64,000 bases of DNA from positions 372,001 to 436,000 of the forward strand of contig JADJQF010000002.1 in the NCBI GenBank assembly GCA_016712885.1, in the 5' to 3' direction. Both the position numbers and the translations under genes were made by a program. Shown in pieces: positions 9,056 through 17,449 of the stretch. Positions within the stretch are counted from its first letter, which is position 1, and every line of letters begins with the position of its first letter. Origin of the DNA: Candidatus Flexicrinis proximus (lineage in GTDB: Bacteria; Chloroflexota; Anaerolineae; Aggregatilineales; Phototrophicaceae). A model generated the notes under the pieces. The model was not told where the DNA came from. It worked only from the letters and a program-made list of their open reading frames with translations, and ran no database searches.

Positions 9056-9445
9056 ATGGCTCGCGGGCTGAATAAGGTCATGATCATTGGCAACGTGGGA
9101 CGTGAACCGGAACTCCGGTACACGCCAACCGGCGCCCCTGTGACCAACTTCGATGTCACCGTCGTGAGCCACAGCTGGGTTACGCCGGAGGGCGAGCGCC
9201 GCGAGAAGACCGAATGGTTCAACGTTGTGGCCTGGGGCCGACTTGCAGAAATATGCAAGCAGCACCTGACCCGCGGCCAGCAGGTCTACATAGAAGGCCG
9301 ACTGCAAACCCGCAGTTGGGAAGACGAATCAGGAAAGAAACACTTTCGCACCGAAGTCATCGCCCGTGATATGAAGCTTCTCGGAGATCGCAAGCAAGGC
9401 GGCGAATTCGAGCTGGAAGACGCAGACGACGATTTCGGACTTTAG
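9056..9445 (+). CDS. ssb: Single-stranded DNA-binding protein
   Basis: This 129-residue SSB has one OB fold: MARGLNKVMIIGNVGREPEL at the start, then TEWFNVVAWGRLAEIC and GRLQTRSWEDESGKK. It covers single-stranded DNA in replication, recombination and repair. The linker is very short and the acidic tip reads DADDDFGL rather than the usual D-D-D-I-P-F. The terminal Pro-Phe that contacts partner proteins is replaced, which may alter partner binding. It lies between rpsF and rpsR as in many bacteria. Confidence 0.95.
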   Translation: MARGLNKVMIIGNVGREPELRYTPTGAPVTNFDVTVVSHSWVTPEGERREKTEWFNVVAWGRLAEICKQHLTRGQQVYIEGRLQTRSWEDESGKKHFRTEVIARDMKLLGDRKQGGEFELEDADDDFGL

Positions 9446-9504
9446 GTCATCGGGCATTTTGGCCTGGCTTCAGGCATAGAACACACGACTAGGAGTGCCA
9501 AAAC

Positions 9505-9885
9505 ATGGCAGACAACGAAGAACGTGAAGATCGTGGCGGCGAAGGCCGTCGTGGTGGTGGCGACCGCGAATATCGCGGCGGCGGTGGTGGTGGCGAGTAT
9601 CGCGGCGGCGGTGACCGTCGTGACCGCGGCGACCGTGAAGACCGTGGCGATCGTCGCGGTGGCATGGGGATGGCCGGCGGCCGGCGCCGTGGCACTTTCT
9701 GCCCCGAAGGCAAGTGCTTTGACTATAAGGACATCGATATGCTCCGCAAGTTTGTGAGCGAGTCCGGTCGCATCAAGCCGCGCCGCCAGACCGGCAACTG
9801 TGCCCGCTGCCAACGTCAGCTGGCGCGTGAGGTCAAGCGTGCGCGTCATCTGGCGCTGCTGCCCTTCGTCAGCATCAACGACTAA
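9505..9885 (+). CDS. rpsR: 30S ribosomal protein bS18 with RGG-rich N-terminal extension
   Basis: Residues about 62-126 are a normal bS18: FCPEGKCFDYKD, then GRIKPRRQTGNCARCQRQL and ALLPFVS. The four cysteines (CPEGKC and CARC) mark the zinc-binding C+ form. Ahead of it is a 60-residue low-complexity tract of Arg, Gly, Asp, Glu and Tyr with repeated RGG, RGD and YRGGG units, resembling eukaryotic RGG boxes. The frame is open from the ATG at 9505, which follows an AGGAG at 9491, so the tail is part of the gene rather than a start error. No bL9 gene follows; a parvulin begins 14 bp later. Confidence 0.92.
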   Translation: MADNEEREDRGGEGRRGGGDREYRGGGGGGEYRGGGDRRDRGDREDRGDRRGGMGMAGGRRRGTFCPEGKCFDYKDIDMLRKFVSESGRIKPRRQTGNCARCQRQLAREVKRARHLALLPFVSIND

Positions 9886-9899
9886 GCGGGAATTGACGC

Positions 9900-11309
9900 A
9901 TGGCTCGCAAACGTCAATCTACGCCGCTGCCGAAAGCGCCTGCGGCAAAGGCAGTCAAGCAAACGCTCCAGCCGACGCGCGTTGACCGGTTGCTTGGCCG
10001 CGACCCCAACCACGAGCAATCGCGGGCTGACCGCGAAGCGGCCATCCAGCGCATTATCGTGCTGGCCATTGGCGGAGCAGCGGTTCTCATCGCTGCACTG
10101 CTGCTCATCGCATTCGTCGCTGACGGAATCATCCGGCCCGGCCAGACAGTCGCGACAATCGGCGACCAGAACGTTTCAGTCGGCGATTTCCAGAAACGCG
10201 TCCGCATCGAGCGTGGAATTCACATTGTACTGATCAATGACGTCCTCAACGACATCATGGAACAGAATGATGTCACCGTTGAAGATGCAGGCAATTTCGT
10301 CCTCCAGCAGGAGCCCTATGCGACCTGGTGGAATGAGCTCAATACACCGGACGTCATGGGACTGCGCGTGTTGGACGATATCGTCGATGATCGGCTGATT
10401 GCTAACGCAGCTGCCGAACTCGGTGTGTCTGTTACCGACGCGGATGCAGACGCCTACATCAATAAGCTTATTGGCTACGATCCTGAGCAAGTGGCTCTGA
10501 TCGGCACAGATCCGACGACAACGCCGGAGCCGACAATGACGCCGACACCGTTCGTATCGCCGACGCCGACGACAGAACCGACAGCGACTGTCGAGCCGAC
10601 GGCAACCGCGACAGTAGAAGGGGCAACCCCTGCCCCGACCGCAACCGCGACCAGTACTGCGGCGCCGACCGAAGCTGTCCCAACTTTAAGTGCGACCGAG
10701 GTTCAGGGACAATTCGAGGCCCAGAAGTCCAGCTTCATCTCGGAAATCGCCGGGCTGGCCGGTGCGAGCGCGGACGAAGTCAGGGCTGTGCTGAAAGCAC
10801 GCGCCCTGCGTTCGGCAGTTGCCGATACGCTGGCTGGTAACACGGAGACCGTTGGCGACAGCGAAACCACGCTGTATGCCGATGTCCGGCACATTCTTGT
10901 GGAAACAGAAGAAGCGGCGCAGGATATCATCGACGCGCTTAACGCCGGCGAATCGTTCGCAGAACTGGCCAAGGCGGTTTCGACCGATACCGGCAGCGGC
11001 GCTAACGGTGGTGAGCTGGATTGGGCGCCCATCTCGAACTATGTCGAGCCGTTCGCAAATGCAGTCCGCGACGCAGAAATTGGCGCGTTTGTGGGTCCGG
11101 TGGAATCAGACTTCGGCTTCCATGTGATCCAGGTCCGTGCCAAGGAAAACCGCGAAGCAGATCAGGCACAGATCGACCGTGCAAAAGACCTTCAACTGAC
11201 GGCATGGCTCGAAGAAGTCCGCACGGCAGCAGAGGGAACATATAGCACGACCAGCGCCTGGGCAAACAATATCCCATCCTCACCCCTCTGGCGTTTCATC
11301 GAGCGCTAG
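9900..11309 (+). CDS. Membrane-anchored parvulin-type peptidyl-prolyl isomerase
   Basis: The 469-residue protein has a basic N-terminus and a single membrane segment at about 52-74. A SurA/PrsA-like helical region follows (about 80-200), and then a Thr/Pro/Glu-rich linker (about 205-262). A second helical stretch leads to a PpiC domain at about 329-415, with VRHILV, GESFAELAKAVSTD, a GGELDW motif and DFGFHVIQV. These are the standard parvulin motifs. Family members fold exported proteins outside the cytoplasmic membrane. Insertion of a low-complexity linker inside the chaperone region is unusual for PrsA. It lies 14 bp behind rpsR and ends at a strong terminator, so it may share the ribosomal operon. 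Confidence 0.85.
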   Translation: MARKRQSTPLPKAPAAKAVKQTLQPTRVDRLLGRDPNHEQSRADREAAIQRIIVLAIGGAAVLIAALLLIAFVADGIIRPGQTVATIGDQNVSVGDFQKRVRIERGIHIVLINDVLNDIMEQNDVTVEDAGNFVLQQEPYATWWNELNTPDVMGLRVLDDIVDDRLIANAAAELGVSVTDADADAYINKLIGYDPEQVALIGTDPTTTPEPTMTPTPFVSPTPTTEPTATVEPTATATVEGATPAPTATATSTAAPTEAVPTLSATEVQGQFEAQKSSFISEIAGLAGASADEVRAVLKARALRSAVADTLAGNTETVGDSETTLYADVRHILVETEEAAQDIIDALNAGESFAELAKAVSTDTGSGANGGELDWAPISNYVEPFANAVRDAEIGAFVGPVESDFGFHVIQVRAKENREADQAQIDRAKDLQLTAWLEEVRTAAEGTYSTTSAWANNIPSSPLWRFIER

Positions 11310-11331
11310 CATAACGAGGATCAGCAGGAAA

Positions 11332-11371
11332 CAGCAGAGGGCATCCGCAGGCCAAGCGGCGCCCTCTGCTG
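11332..11371 (+). terminator. Rho-independent terminator
   Basis: CAGCAGAGGGC (11332-11342) pairs perfectly with GCCCTCTGCTG (11361-11371). The loop itself can close through CCGC/GCGG. It ends the rpsF to parvulin unit. Confidence 0.7.
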
Positions 11372-11425
11372 ATCGATTTCCGCCCTTCTCCTACCCTATC
11401 CTTTTCCTGTTCGTCCCCGTCCCTG

Positions 11426-11434
11426 TGATATAAT
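11426..11434 (+). promoter_or_regulatory. Extended -10 promoter (TGATATAAT) of the FHA/RodA operon
   Basis: TGA-TATAAT is a perfect extended -10 element. The ATG of the next gene lies at 11444, ten bases after the box, so transcription would begin within a few bases of the start codon. No Shine-Dalgarno is present, which predicts a leaderless mRNA. No convincing -35 is seen, as expected for extended -10 promoters. Confidence 0.55.
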
Positions 11435-11443
11435 TCCATCCTT

Positions 11444-12214
11444 ATGAGTGACGACCGTTTCACGCGCTTAGAGGCACGTCTGGAGCAATGGGTTGAGACG
11501 ACCTTTGCTGCGGCATTTGGCTACCGCGTAAACGTCTTCGATCTGGCGCTTCACCTGGTTCGGGCCATGGAATCGGGCTTGCAGTACGATCCTGCCGGCA
11601 TCAATCGACCGCTCGCGCCGGACACCTACGACCTTTATATGCAGTCCGAACTTTATACTCGCTTACTTGAACGGCAGCCAAACCTTGCCGAACGCCTCTG
11701 CGATTATCTGATTACGCTGGCAACCCAATCCGAGTACCGGCTTTCCCAGGCCCCTCTGCTGCGCTTGCATGCTGACCCGACGCTGGACTCGAAGCATCCC
11801 CGCGCAGTTGCGAGCCATACAGAGACGGCCGGCGGCAGTACGATCGGCATGACGGCCGTAGTCGCGCCGTACGCTGAGGCCGCACCGGGTAACGCCCATT
11901 TGATCGTCAATGGCGGAAGCCCATATAGACTGGCGTCAGATGTCGTGAATATCGGACGGATGGTCGATAATGATTTGCCGCTGGATGACCCATACGTTTC
12001 ACGGTATCACGTCCAGCTTAGGCGGCGCGGAAGTGAGTATCTTCTGTTCGACATCAACAGTTCGCGCGGGACATCGGTTAATGGAACGCGCGTGAAAGAA
12101 CACCGCCTGCGCAGCGGTGACGTCATCGATATCGGGCGCTCTCGGCTCATTTACATGGACGACCGCTCCGAAGACTCATCTTCTCCCCCAACCGAAACTT
12201 TCGAAGGCGTCTAA
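11444..12214 (+). CDS. FhaA-like protein (DUF3662 + FHA domain)
   Basis: This 256-residue soluble protein has an N-terminal DUF3662-like domain (about 1-110, with RLEQWVETTFAAAFG) and a C-terminal FHA domain (about 165-238). The FHA phosphothreonine-binding residues are present: G171-R172, S186-R-Y-H189, and N213-G214. Its architecture is that of actinobacterial FhaA, which binds phosphorylated MurJ/MviN and regulates peptidoglycan synthesis. It is followed at 2 bp by a second FHA protein and then by a RodA/FtsW gene, the same order as in actinobacteria. A kinase is not in this window (MurJ is, at 19234). Confidence 0.85.
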   Translation: MSDDRFTRLEARLEQWVETTFAAAFGYRVNVFDLALHLVRAMESGLQYDPAGINRPLAPDTYDLYMQSELYTRLLERQPNLAERLCDYLITLATQSEYRLSQAPLLRLHADPTLDSKHPRAVASHTETAGGSTIGMTAVVAPYAEAAPGNAHLIVNGGSPYRLASDVVNIGRMVDNDLPLDDPYVSRYHVQLRRRGSEYLLFDINSSRGTSVNGTRVKEHRLRSGDVIDIGRSRLIYMDDRSEDSSSPPTETFEGV

Positions 12215-12216
12215 AC

Positions 12217-12669
12217 GTGGAAACGGCTGTCGTGCTGTTCATCCTGCGCCTCGTCTCAGCGATTACGCTCATTGCATTCATGGGCGCGTTGTTCTGGCTT
12301 GTGCTGCGTGATTTCCGGAGTGCGGTCAACCAAACGACCAGCCAAAGACGAAGCTATGGTCAGTTGGTCGCCATGTTTGAGGCGGATGGCAAACTCATAA
12401 AGACCGGTCAGAGTTTTCCGCTTCTGCCGCTGACCAGTTTTGGCCGTTCACCAACCAATACGGTCCCCATTGAGGACAACTTTGCCAGCGGAGAACACGC
12501 CATCCTGACGCGCCGCAGTGACCAATGGTGGCTCGAAGACCGTCGAAGCCGTAACGGGACGACCCTGAATGGGATTGCGTTCGAAAAGGCCGTGATCGTG
12601 ACCAATGGCGACGTAATCGGGATCGGGAAAATGCGTTATCGTGTGGAATTTGAGGAGGTCATGCAGTGA
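12217..12669 (+). CDS. FhaB-like membrane-anchored FHA protein
   Basis: The 150-residue product has one N-terminal transmembrane helix (about 6-30) followed by a cytosolic FHA domain with G76-R77, S91-G-E-H94, N113-G114 and a terminal G-x-x-R-Y-R-V strand. This is the architecture of FhaB/FipA of actinobacteria, which localises cell-wall and division proteins in response to Ser/Thr phosphorylation. It overlaps the following gene by 4 bp (GTGA), so translation is probably coupled. Confidence 0.82.
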   Translation: METAVVLFILRLVSAITLIAFMGALFWLVLRDFRSAVNQTTSQRRSYGQLVAMFEADGKLIKTGQSFPLLPLTSFGRSPTNTVPIEDNFASGEHAILTRRSDQWWLEDRRSRNGTTLNGIAFEKAVIVTNGDVIGIGKMRYRVEFEEVMQ

Positions 12670-13547
12670 ACAACACGGCGAGAATCGCAGTGATCGGCGG
12701 CAGCGGACTCTACAAAATGGCCGAAATCACCGACAAGACCGTTGTCGTGGCCGATACGCCGTATGGCAAGACCAGCGCCCCCATTGTGATCGGTACACTG
12801 AGAGGCAAGCGCGTTGCATTCCTCGCCCGACACGGTGACGGGCATTCGCTCAACCCCTCGGAAGTGCCTTACCGCGCGAATATTTTCGCACTGAAGTCAC
12901 TCGGCGTACGCTTCGTCATCGCGGCCAATGCGTGCGGATCGCTCAGAGAAGACTATGCGCCTGGACACCTTGTCGTCCCTGATCAGCTGTACGACAACAC
13001 CAAACTCGAACGTGGTGGACGCACTTTCTTCGAGAAGGGGATCGTCGGCCATGTCTCGGTTGCAGAGTCCTTCAGTCCAGAGTTAGGCCAGCTGGTCATC
13101 AAGGCGGCGAAACTTCATGTTCCTCAGGCCACAATACATCAGGGCGGGACCTTTATCATCATCGAGGGGCCACGGTTCAGCACTCGCGCCGAAAGTGAGA
13201 TCTTTCGCGGGTGGGGATGTTCGCTGATCGGAATGACCACGGCCCCGGAAGCATTCCTGGCGGCAGAGGCGGAAATCGCCTATTCGACACTCGCACACAT
13301 TACCGATTACGATGTCTGGCACACGTCCGAGGCCCCGGTCACGACCGAGATCGTGATGGCGACTATGCACCTCAATATCGCCAACGTCCAGAGCGTCATC
13401 GCGGCCGCAGTCGAAGCCATCGATGAGAACGCGGACTTCGCGGCCCACCACTCGTTGGATAACGTGGTCATGACCGCAGCCAATCGCATCGACCCCGGCG
13501 CTATAGAACGCCTGCGCCTGCTCCTGGGTGATCGGCTGCCGGGCTAA
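12666..13547 (+). CDS. mtnP: S-methyl-5'-thioadenosine phosphorylase
   Basis: This 293-residue member of the trimeric PNP/MTAP family has the opening IGGSGLY, the phosphate-site RHG at 55-57, EVPYRANIFALKSLG, then EGPRFSTRAE and GMTTAPEAFLA. The base-recognition segment reads TDYDVW (213-218); Asp here is typical of methylthioadenosine phosphorylases, whereas guanine/hypoxanthine enzymes have Asn. It splits methylthioadenosine into adenine and methylthioribose-1-phosphate, the substrate of MtnA, which is encoded at 56772. It starts at a GTG that overlaps the FhaB-like stop and is itself 1 bp overlapped by the RodA/FtsW gene, so it is embedded in a cell-wall operon. Confidence 0.9.
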   Translation: MNNTARIAVIGGSGLYKMAEITDKTVVVADTPYGKTSAPIVIGTLRGKRVAFLARHGDGHSLNPSEVPYRANIFALKSLGVRFVIAANACGSLREDYAPGHLVVPDQLYDNTKLERGGRTFFEKGIVGHVSVAESFSPELGQLVIKAAKLHVPQATIHQGGTFIIIEGPRFSTRAESEIFRGWGCSLIGMTTAPEAFLAAEAEIAYSTLAHITDYDVWHTSEAPVTTEIVMATMHLNIANVQSVIAAAVEAIDENADFAAHHSLDNVVMTAANRIDPGAIERLRLLLGDRLPG

Positions 13548-14869
13548 TGGCGAACGCGCTGACCAACAGCCGGCGTCCCCTCAATGATGTCGTTGGGGAG
13601 GCTTCTGCGGAGCGGATGCTGCTGGCGCTGGCGTCGTTGTTTGTGACGGTCAATTTTCTATCCCTTCAGATCATCCGCCAAGCTCCAGCATCCTCTCTCC
13701 TCCCACTGGCGGCCTGGCTGACGGCGGCACTCGGGGGTCATATCGCCCTGACCCTCTGGCTTCCAAGGCGTGACCCATTGCTGTTTCCAATCTGTATGCT
13801 CCTGAGCGGCTGGGGACTGGCGTCGATAGACCGGCTCGCTCCGGTCTTTGCCGATCGTCAGTCCGTCTGGCTGCTTGTAAGCGTTGTCGCCATGCTGTGT
13901 ACCGCCTGTCCCCCATTCGTCCTGCGAACACTGCGGGACTTCAGATACCTGCTACTGATCTGCGGATTGATCCTGCTCGCGGCATCCATCGTATTCGGTG
14001 TCAATCCGTCGGGTGAGCCGGATGCCCCGGCGCTGTGGATCGGAATCGGCGGCGTGTACTTTCAGCCGTCGGAAGTCCTCAAAATCGTGCTGGTGGCGTT
14101 TCTCGCCAGCTACCTCGCAGAGCAGTATCCACTCCTTTCGGCGCGGGATGTGCAGGCCACCTTAGGCGGACGAATGCTGTCGCCGCGGCTGATTGGGCCG
14201 ATGCTGCTGATGTGGAGTGTGTGCGTCATCGTTCTGGTATGGCAGCGCGACCTCGGTACCGCGCTGGTATTCTTCCTCGTGTTTCTAACGCTCATCTATC
14301 TCGCCAGCGGACAGGCCTATCTGCTCCTTGCGGGTGCCGTGTTAATCACAGCCGCCGGGATTATCGCGTATCAGGCGTTTGACGTCGTCACACGGCGCGT
14401 TGATATCTGGTTGAACCCCTGGCTGGAAGCAGAGGGACGCGCTTATCATATCGTTCAAAGTCTGCTCGCTTTTGCTAACGGTGGCATCCTTGGGCAAGGC
14501 ATCGGCCAGGGCGCACCAGGCTATGTCCCGGTTGTACATTCAGACACCATTTTTGCCGCAATCGGGGAGGAGTGGGGGTTATTGGGAGTCGCAGTGCTGC
14601 TCGGCGTTCTCCTCCTGCTTGTCGTGCGCGGACTAAGGCTCGGCCTCGCCCACCAGGAGCGTCCATTTTATGCGCTGCTGGCCGTAGGGCTGACCGCGCT
14701 AATCGCGATTCAAAGCCTCCTGATCATGGGCGGCGTCATTAAGCTGATACCTCTGACCGGTGTAACCTTACCGTTTGTGAGCTACGGTGGAAGTTCACTG
14801 CTGATCAGCTTCATCATCCTCGGCCTACTGCTCCGCTTATCCTCGAGCGAGGACAGCCATGCGGTTTGA
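13547..14869 (+). CDS. FtsW/RodA-family peptidoglycan glycosyltransferase
   Basis: The 440-residue protein has 10-12 membrane spans and the SEDS family signatures: QPSEVLKIVLVAFLA, a QRDLGTALVFFLVF stretch, a large extracytoplasmic segment with GQGIGQGAPGYVPVVHSDT and FAAIGEEWG, and the C-terminal LPFVSYGGSSLL. SEDS proteins polymerise lipid II into glycan strands and work with a class B transpeptidase. The start codon overlaps the preceding stop (TAATG), and the stop overlaps the PBP homologue by 11 bp. Sequence alone does not distinguish RodA (elongation) from FtsW (division); the FHA neighbours favour RodA by analogy with actinobacteria. Confidence 0.92.
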   Translation: MANALTNSRRPLNDVVGEASAERMLLALASLFVTVNFLSLQIIRQAPASSLLPLAAWLTAALGGHIALTLWLPRRDPLLFPICMLLSGWGLASIDRLAPVFADRQSVWLLVSVVAMLCTACPPFVLRTLRDFRYLLLICGLILLAASIVFGVNPSGEPDAPALWIGIGGVYFQPSEVLKIVLVAFLASYLAEQYPLLSARDVQATLGGRMLSPRLIGPMLLMWSVCVIVLVWQRDLGTALVFFLVFLTLIYLASGQAYLLLAGAVLITAAGIIAYQAFDVVTRRVDIWLNPWLEAEGRAYHIVQSLLAFANGGILGQGIGQGAPGYVPVVHSDTIFAAIGEEWGLLGVAVLLGVLLLLVVRGLRLGLAHQERPFYALLAVGLTALIAIQSLLIMGGVIKLIPLTGVTLPFVSYGGSSLLISFIILGLLLRLSSSEDSHAV

Positions 14870-16277
14870 GACGAGCGTACAACGGCTGTTAGTCGGGATT
14901 TTGATCGGCTTCGGCGCGGTCATGTCGGCAGCAGTCTACTGGACGGTAATGGGACCTGAAACCGTGCTACGTGAACCTATCAATTACAGGCTCCGCGACG
15001 CCGCTGCCAGTCTAGTTCGAGGCGAAATCTTCGATCGCGACGGAACAATTCTCGTATCGAGCATCGTTGACGATGGCGGGTTTGTAACAAGAGTAGTGGC
15101 CAGACCCGCCCTATACAGTCTGGCTGGCTACTCAAGCCGCCTTTATGGTGTTGGCGGTGCGGAGGCGGCTTACGACCTGATACTGCGGGGTGCCGACCAA
15201 CGCGAAGATCTCGGGGAATTGCTGGAATACGACCTCCTGCACCTGCCTCGACAGGGAAGCGACATCCGGTTGACAATTGATGCCGAGGTGCAAGACGCGG
15301 CAGCCGCAGCACTCACGTCGATTGGACAGCCGGGGGGTGCCGTCGTCATGGATGCCCGAACTGGTGACCTTCTAGCGGTCGCAAGCTTCCCCACCATCGA
15401 TCCGGCAGTGCTGGATTCTCAATGGGCAGAGCTGGTCGAGGATCCGGACAAGCCATTTGTCAACCGCGCAACACAAGGACAGTATGTGCTGGGGTCGGGA
15501 CTCAGCATGGCGATCCTGACCGCATGGATCATCGACGGACGCAGCCTGGATGATCCGCTTGACACCAGCGCCACAGTTCCAGATACGGACTGTGGCCCCG
15601 GCAACGGCGTCCTGACGGTTCAGGATGCAGTCGTCCACTCCTGCGCCGAGTATCTGATCGAAATGGTCGAGCAGCTTGGGCGCGACAAGTTCGCGGCGAC
15701 GGCCGATCTGTTTGGACTCTACACTCCGATTCGGCTCGAAGGTTTTACAGCTGGAGCCGGTGTAGATCCGGATGCTACCACAGGCGTTACTGCCACCCCC
15801 GACTCTGTTGATACTATCCAAGGGATGCTCGGGAGTATCATTCGTTCACCGCTTGAGCTTGCGGCAATGACTGCTGCGATCACTAACGACGGCAACGCTC
15901 CGCAGCCTGTCTTACTTGACGCGCGCAGAGCACCGACTGAGAGTGATTGGACACTGATCCCACGTGAAGGCCAGCAGTTGGCCGTGACAACCGCACAGAC
16001 CGCCAGCGTAATTGCCGATGTCATGAGGGCTTCGTCCGCCAGTGGCCCGTCGTTCAGTACAACCTGTGCAGGGACGGATATCGGAGCGTTCATCGGCACA
16101 TCCGAAACCGAAGACGGTAAACAAGTGTTCTTCATCGGATTTGCCAGGCTGCCAGATGGCTACAGCGTCGTAACGGCGCTGGCAATTGAAGGATTGACGC
16201 TGGTGGACGCACCCCAAATCGCATCAGCCGGAAACGCGCTTCTGTGCGCAGCGCTGGCGAGCGTCGCCGCGGGCTAA
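14859..16277 (+). CDS. Penicillin-binding protein homologue with degenerate active site
   Basis: The fold is clearly that of a PbpA-like class B PBP: one N-terminal membrane helix (about 9-28), a short dimerisation domain with RGEIFDRDGTIL, then a transpeptidase domain with the landmark GGAVVMDARTGDLLAVASFP at 159-178. All three catalytic motifs are altered. The S-x-x-K position reads S213-G-L-S216 (Lys lost), S-x-N reads S261-C-A263, and K-T-G-T reads F411-I-G-T414. Acylation by beta-lactam or stem peptide should therefore be impossible. It overlaps the FtsW/RodA gene by 11 bp and probably acts as a non-catalytic partner or activator of it. The frame is intact over 472 residues, so it is not an obvious pseudogene. 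Confidence 0.85.
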   Translation: MRFETSVQRLLVGILIGFGAVMSAAVYWTVMGPETVLREPINYRLRDAAASLVRGEIFDRDGTILVSSIVDDGGFVTRVVARPALYSLAGYSSRLYGVGGAEAAYDLILRGADQREDLGELLEYDLLHLPRQGSDIRLTIDAEVQDAAAAALTSIGQPGGAVVMDARTGDLLAVASFPTIDPAVLDSQWAELVEDPDKPFVNRATQGQYVLGSGLSMAILTAWIIDGRSLDDPLDTSATVPDTDCGPGNGVLTVQDAVVHSCAEYLIEMVEQLGRDKFAATADLFGLYTPIRLEGFTAGAGVDPDATTGVTATPDSVDTIQGMLGSIIRSPLELAAMTAAITNDGNAPQPVLLDARRAPTESDWTLIPREGQQLAVTTAQTASVIADVMRASSASGPSFSTTCAGTDIGAFIGTSETEDGKQVFFIGFARLPDGYSVVTALAIEGLTLVDAPQIASAGNALLCAALASVAAG

Positions 16278-16390
16278 GGCGTGCGATGCCCGTTTCGGGG
16301 CACAAATCCCTCAGCTTCGGCTATGGAATAGTGGAAGCTGCGCCTTCACAAATGAGGATGCATAAGACAGCCTCTGGAACTGAAGCAGTC

Positions 16391-17449
16391 TTACGCGGTG
16401 TGTTCCACAGATGCCAATTCCTGCTCGACTGTTGGGGTAAAAAGCCGTTCGCGAAACACAAATGCCGTTCCAAGCCCAACAATTACGCGATACCACTTGT
16501 GGAAGAATCCCTCGATGAGGGCGGCGGCGGCCGCGACCCCTACGGTGAGCTCGGGGTGCTGCGGGGCGACGATTGCCATCAGCATCGCTGCTTGCGAAAA
16601 CTCGGTGATACCAGCACCATTCGGAATGAAGCTCAGCGCGCCTATCGCCGTTCCAACACCCACAATGAACGTGGCCTGCAGGCACAGTGTGAGGCTTAAC
16701 GGGAGGCCAAAAGCCGCGAGGGTGAGGATGAATGCCAGCGCTGTGAAGCCATACGTCCCGAAACCGAAGATGGCTGTGACCGCCACATGGCGCGGGCTAA
16801 AAATCTCGCGCGCGCTTTCATACAGTTCGACAAACCAGTGATGCGCGCGACGAATCACCGGAAGGCGTGCAATGACACCCAGAACAAAATATCCGAGCGG
16901 CCGAATCTGGACCGAGACCAGTGCAAACCCCAGGAAGGCCGCCGAACTAAAGACGATGGCCCGGCTAAAATCATAGTAGTCGCCCAGGTCGAGTTGATCG
17001 CCGGCAAGGACGAGGGTAAGCGTCAGCACCGCGATCACACTGAGTCCATCTACGACACGTTCGGCGACAATGACGGGGACGGTGCGTGCAACCGGCACCT
17101 CGGTCTTCACTTTGACCAGGACGGCCTTCAGCAGTTCAGCCGCTTTACCTGGGCTGACCACAAGTATGAAACCCGTGATAAATATCACGATCGAGTCGAG
17201 CAGCGACATGCGCGCACGCGCATCCACCACGCCCATGTAGTACTGCCACGTCAGGAAGCGCGTGACAAAGGTTCCCGTCTGGGCGAGAGCAACCAATAGG
17301 AAACCAACCAGAGGAAACTGCGCCAGAGCCTCACCAACGCCTTCTGCGGATTGCCCCTGACTGTCGAACACCATCAGGACAAGCACATAGAAGGCTATGG
17401 AGATCAGTAGCCCGAGGATTATCTGATTTCGGTAGTTGCGCATGCTCAC
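16391..17449 (-). CDS. YbhN/AglD-like lysylphosphatidylglycerol synthase-type membrane protein
   Basis: The 352-residue protein has 8 predicted membrane spans. It carries the family features: WQYYMGVVDARARMSLLDS early on, SPGKAAELLKAVLVK near 100-115, then VAERVVDGLSVIAVL, and GIGAL-like SFIPNGAGITEFSQAAM near 270. The UPF0104/flippase-like family includes the membrane domain of MprF and glycolipid flippase candidates, so lipid or lipid-linked sugar translocation is a fair guess and not proven. It stands alone on the minus strand between two plus-strand cell-envelope operons. Confidence 0.78.
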   Translation of the reverse strand: MSMRNYRNQIILGLLISIAFYVLVLMVFDSQGQSAEGVGEALAQFPLVGFLLVALAQTGTFVTRFLTWQYYMGVVDARARMSLLDSIVIFITGFILVVSPGKAAELLKAVLVKVKTEVPVARTVPVIVAERVVDGLSVIAVLTLTLVLAGDQLDLGDYYDFSRAIVFSSAAFLGFALVSVQIRPLGYFVLGVIARLPVIRRAHHWFVELYESAREIFSPRHVAVTAIFGFGTYGFTALAFILTLAAFGLPLSLTLCLQATFIVGVGTAIGALSFIPNGAGITEFSQAAMLMAIVAPQHPELTVGVAAAAALIEGFFHKWYRVIVGLGTAFVFRERLFTPTVEQELASVEHTA

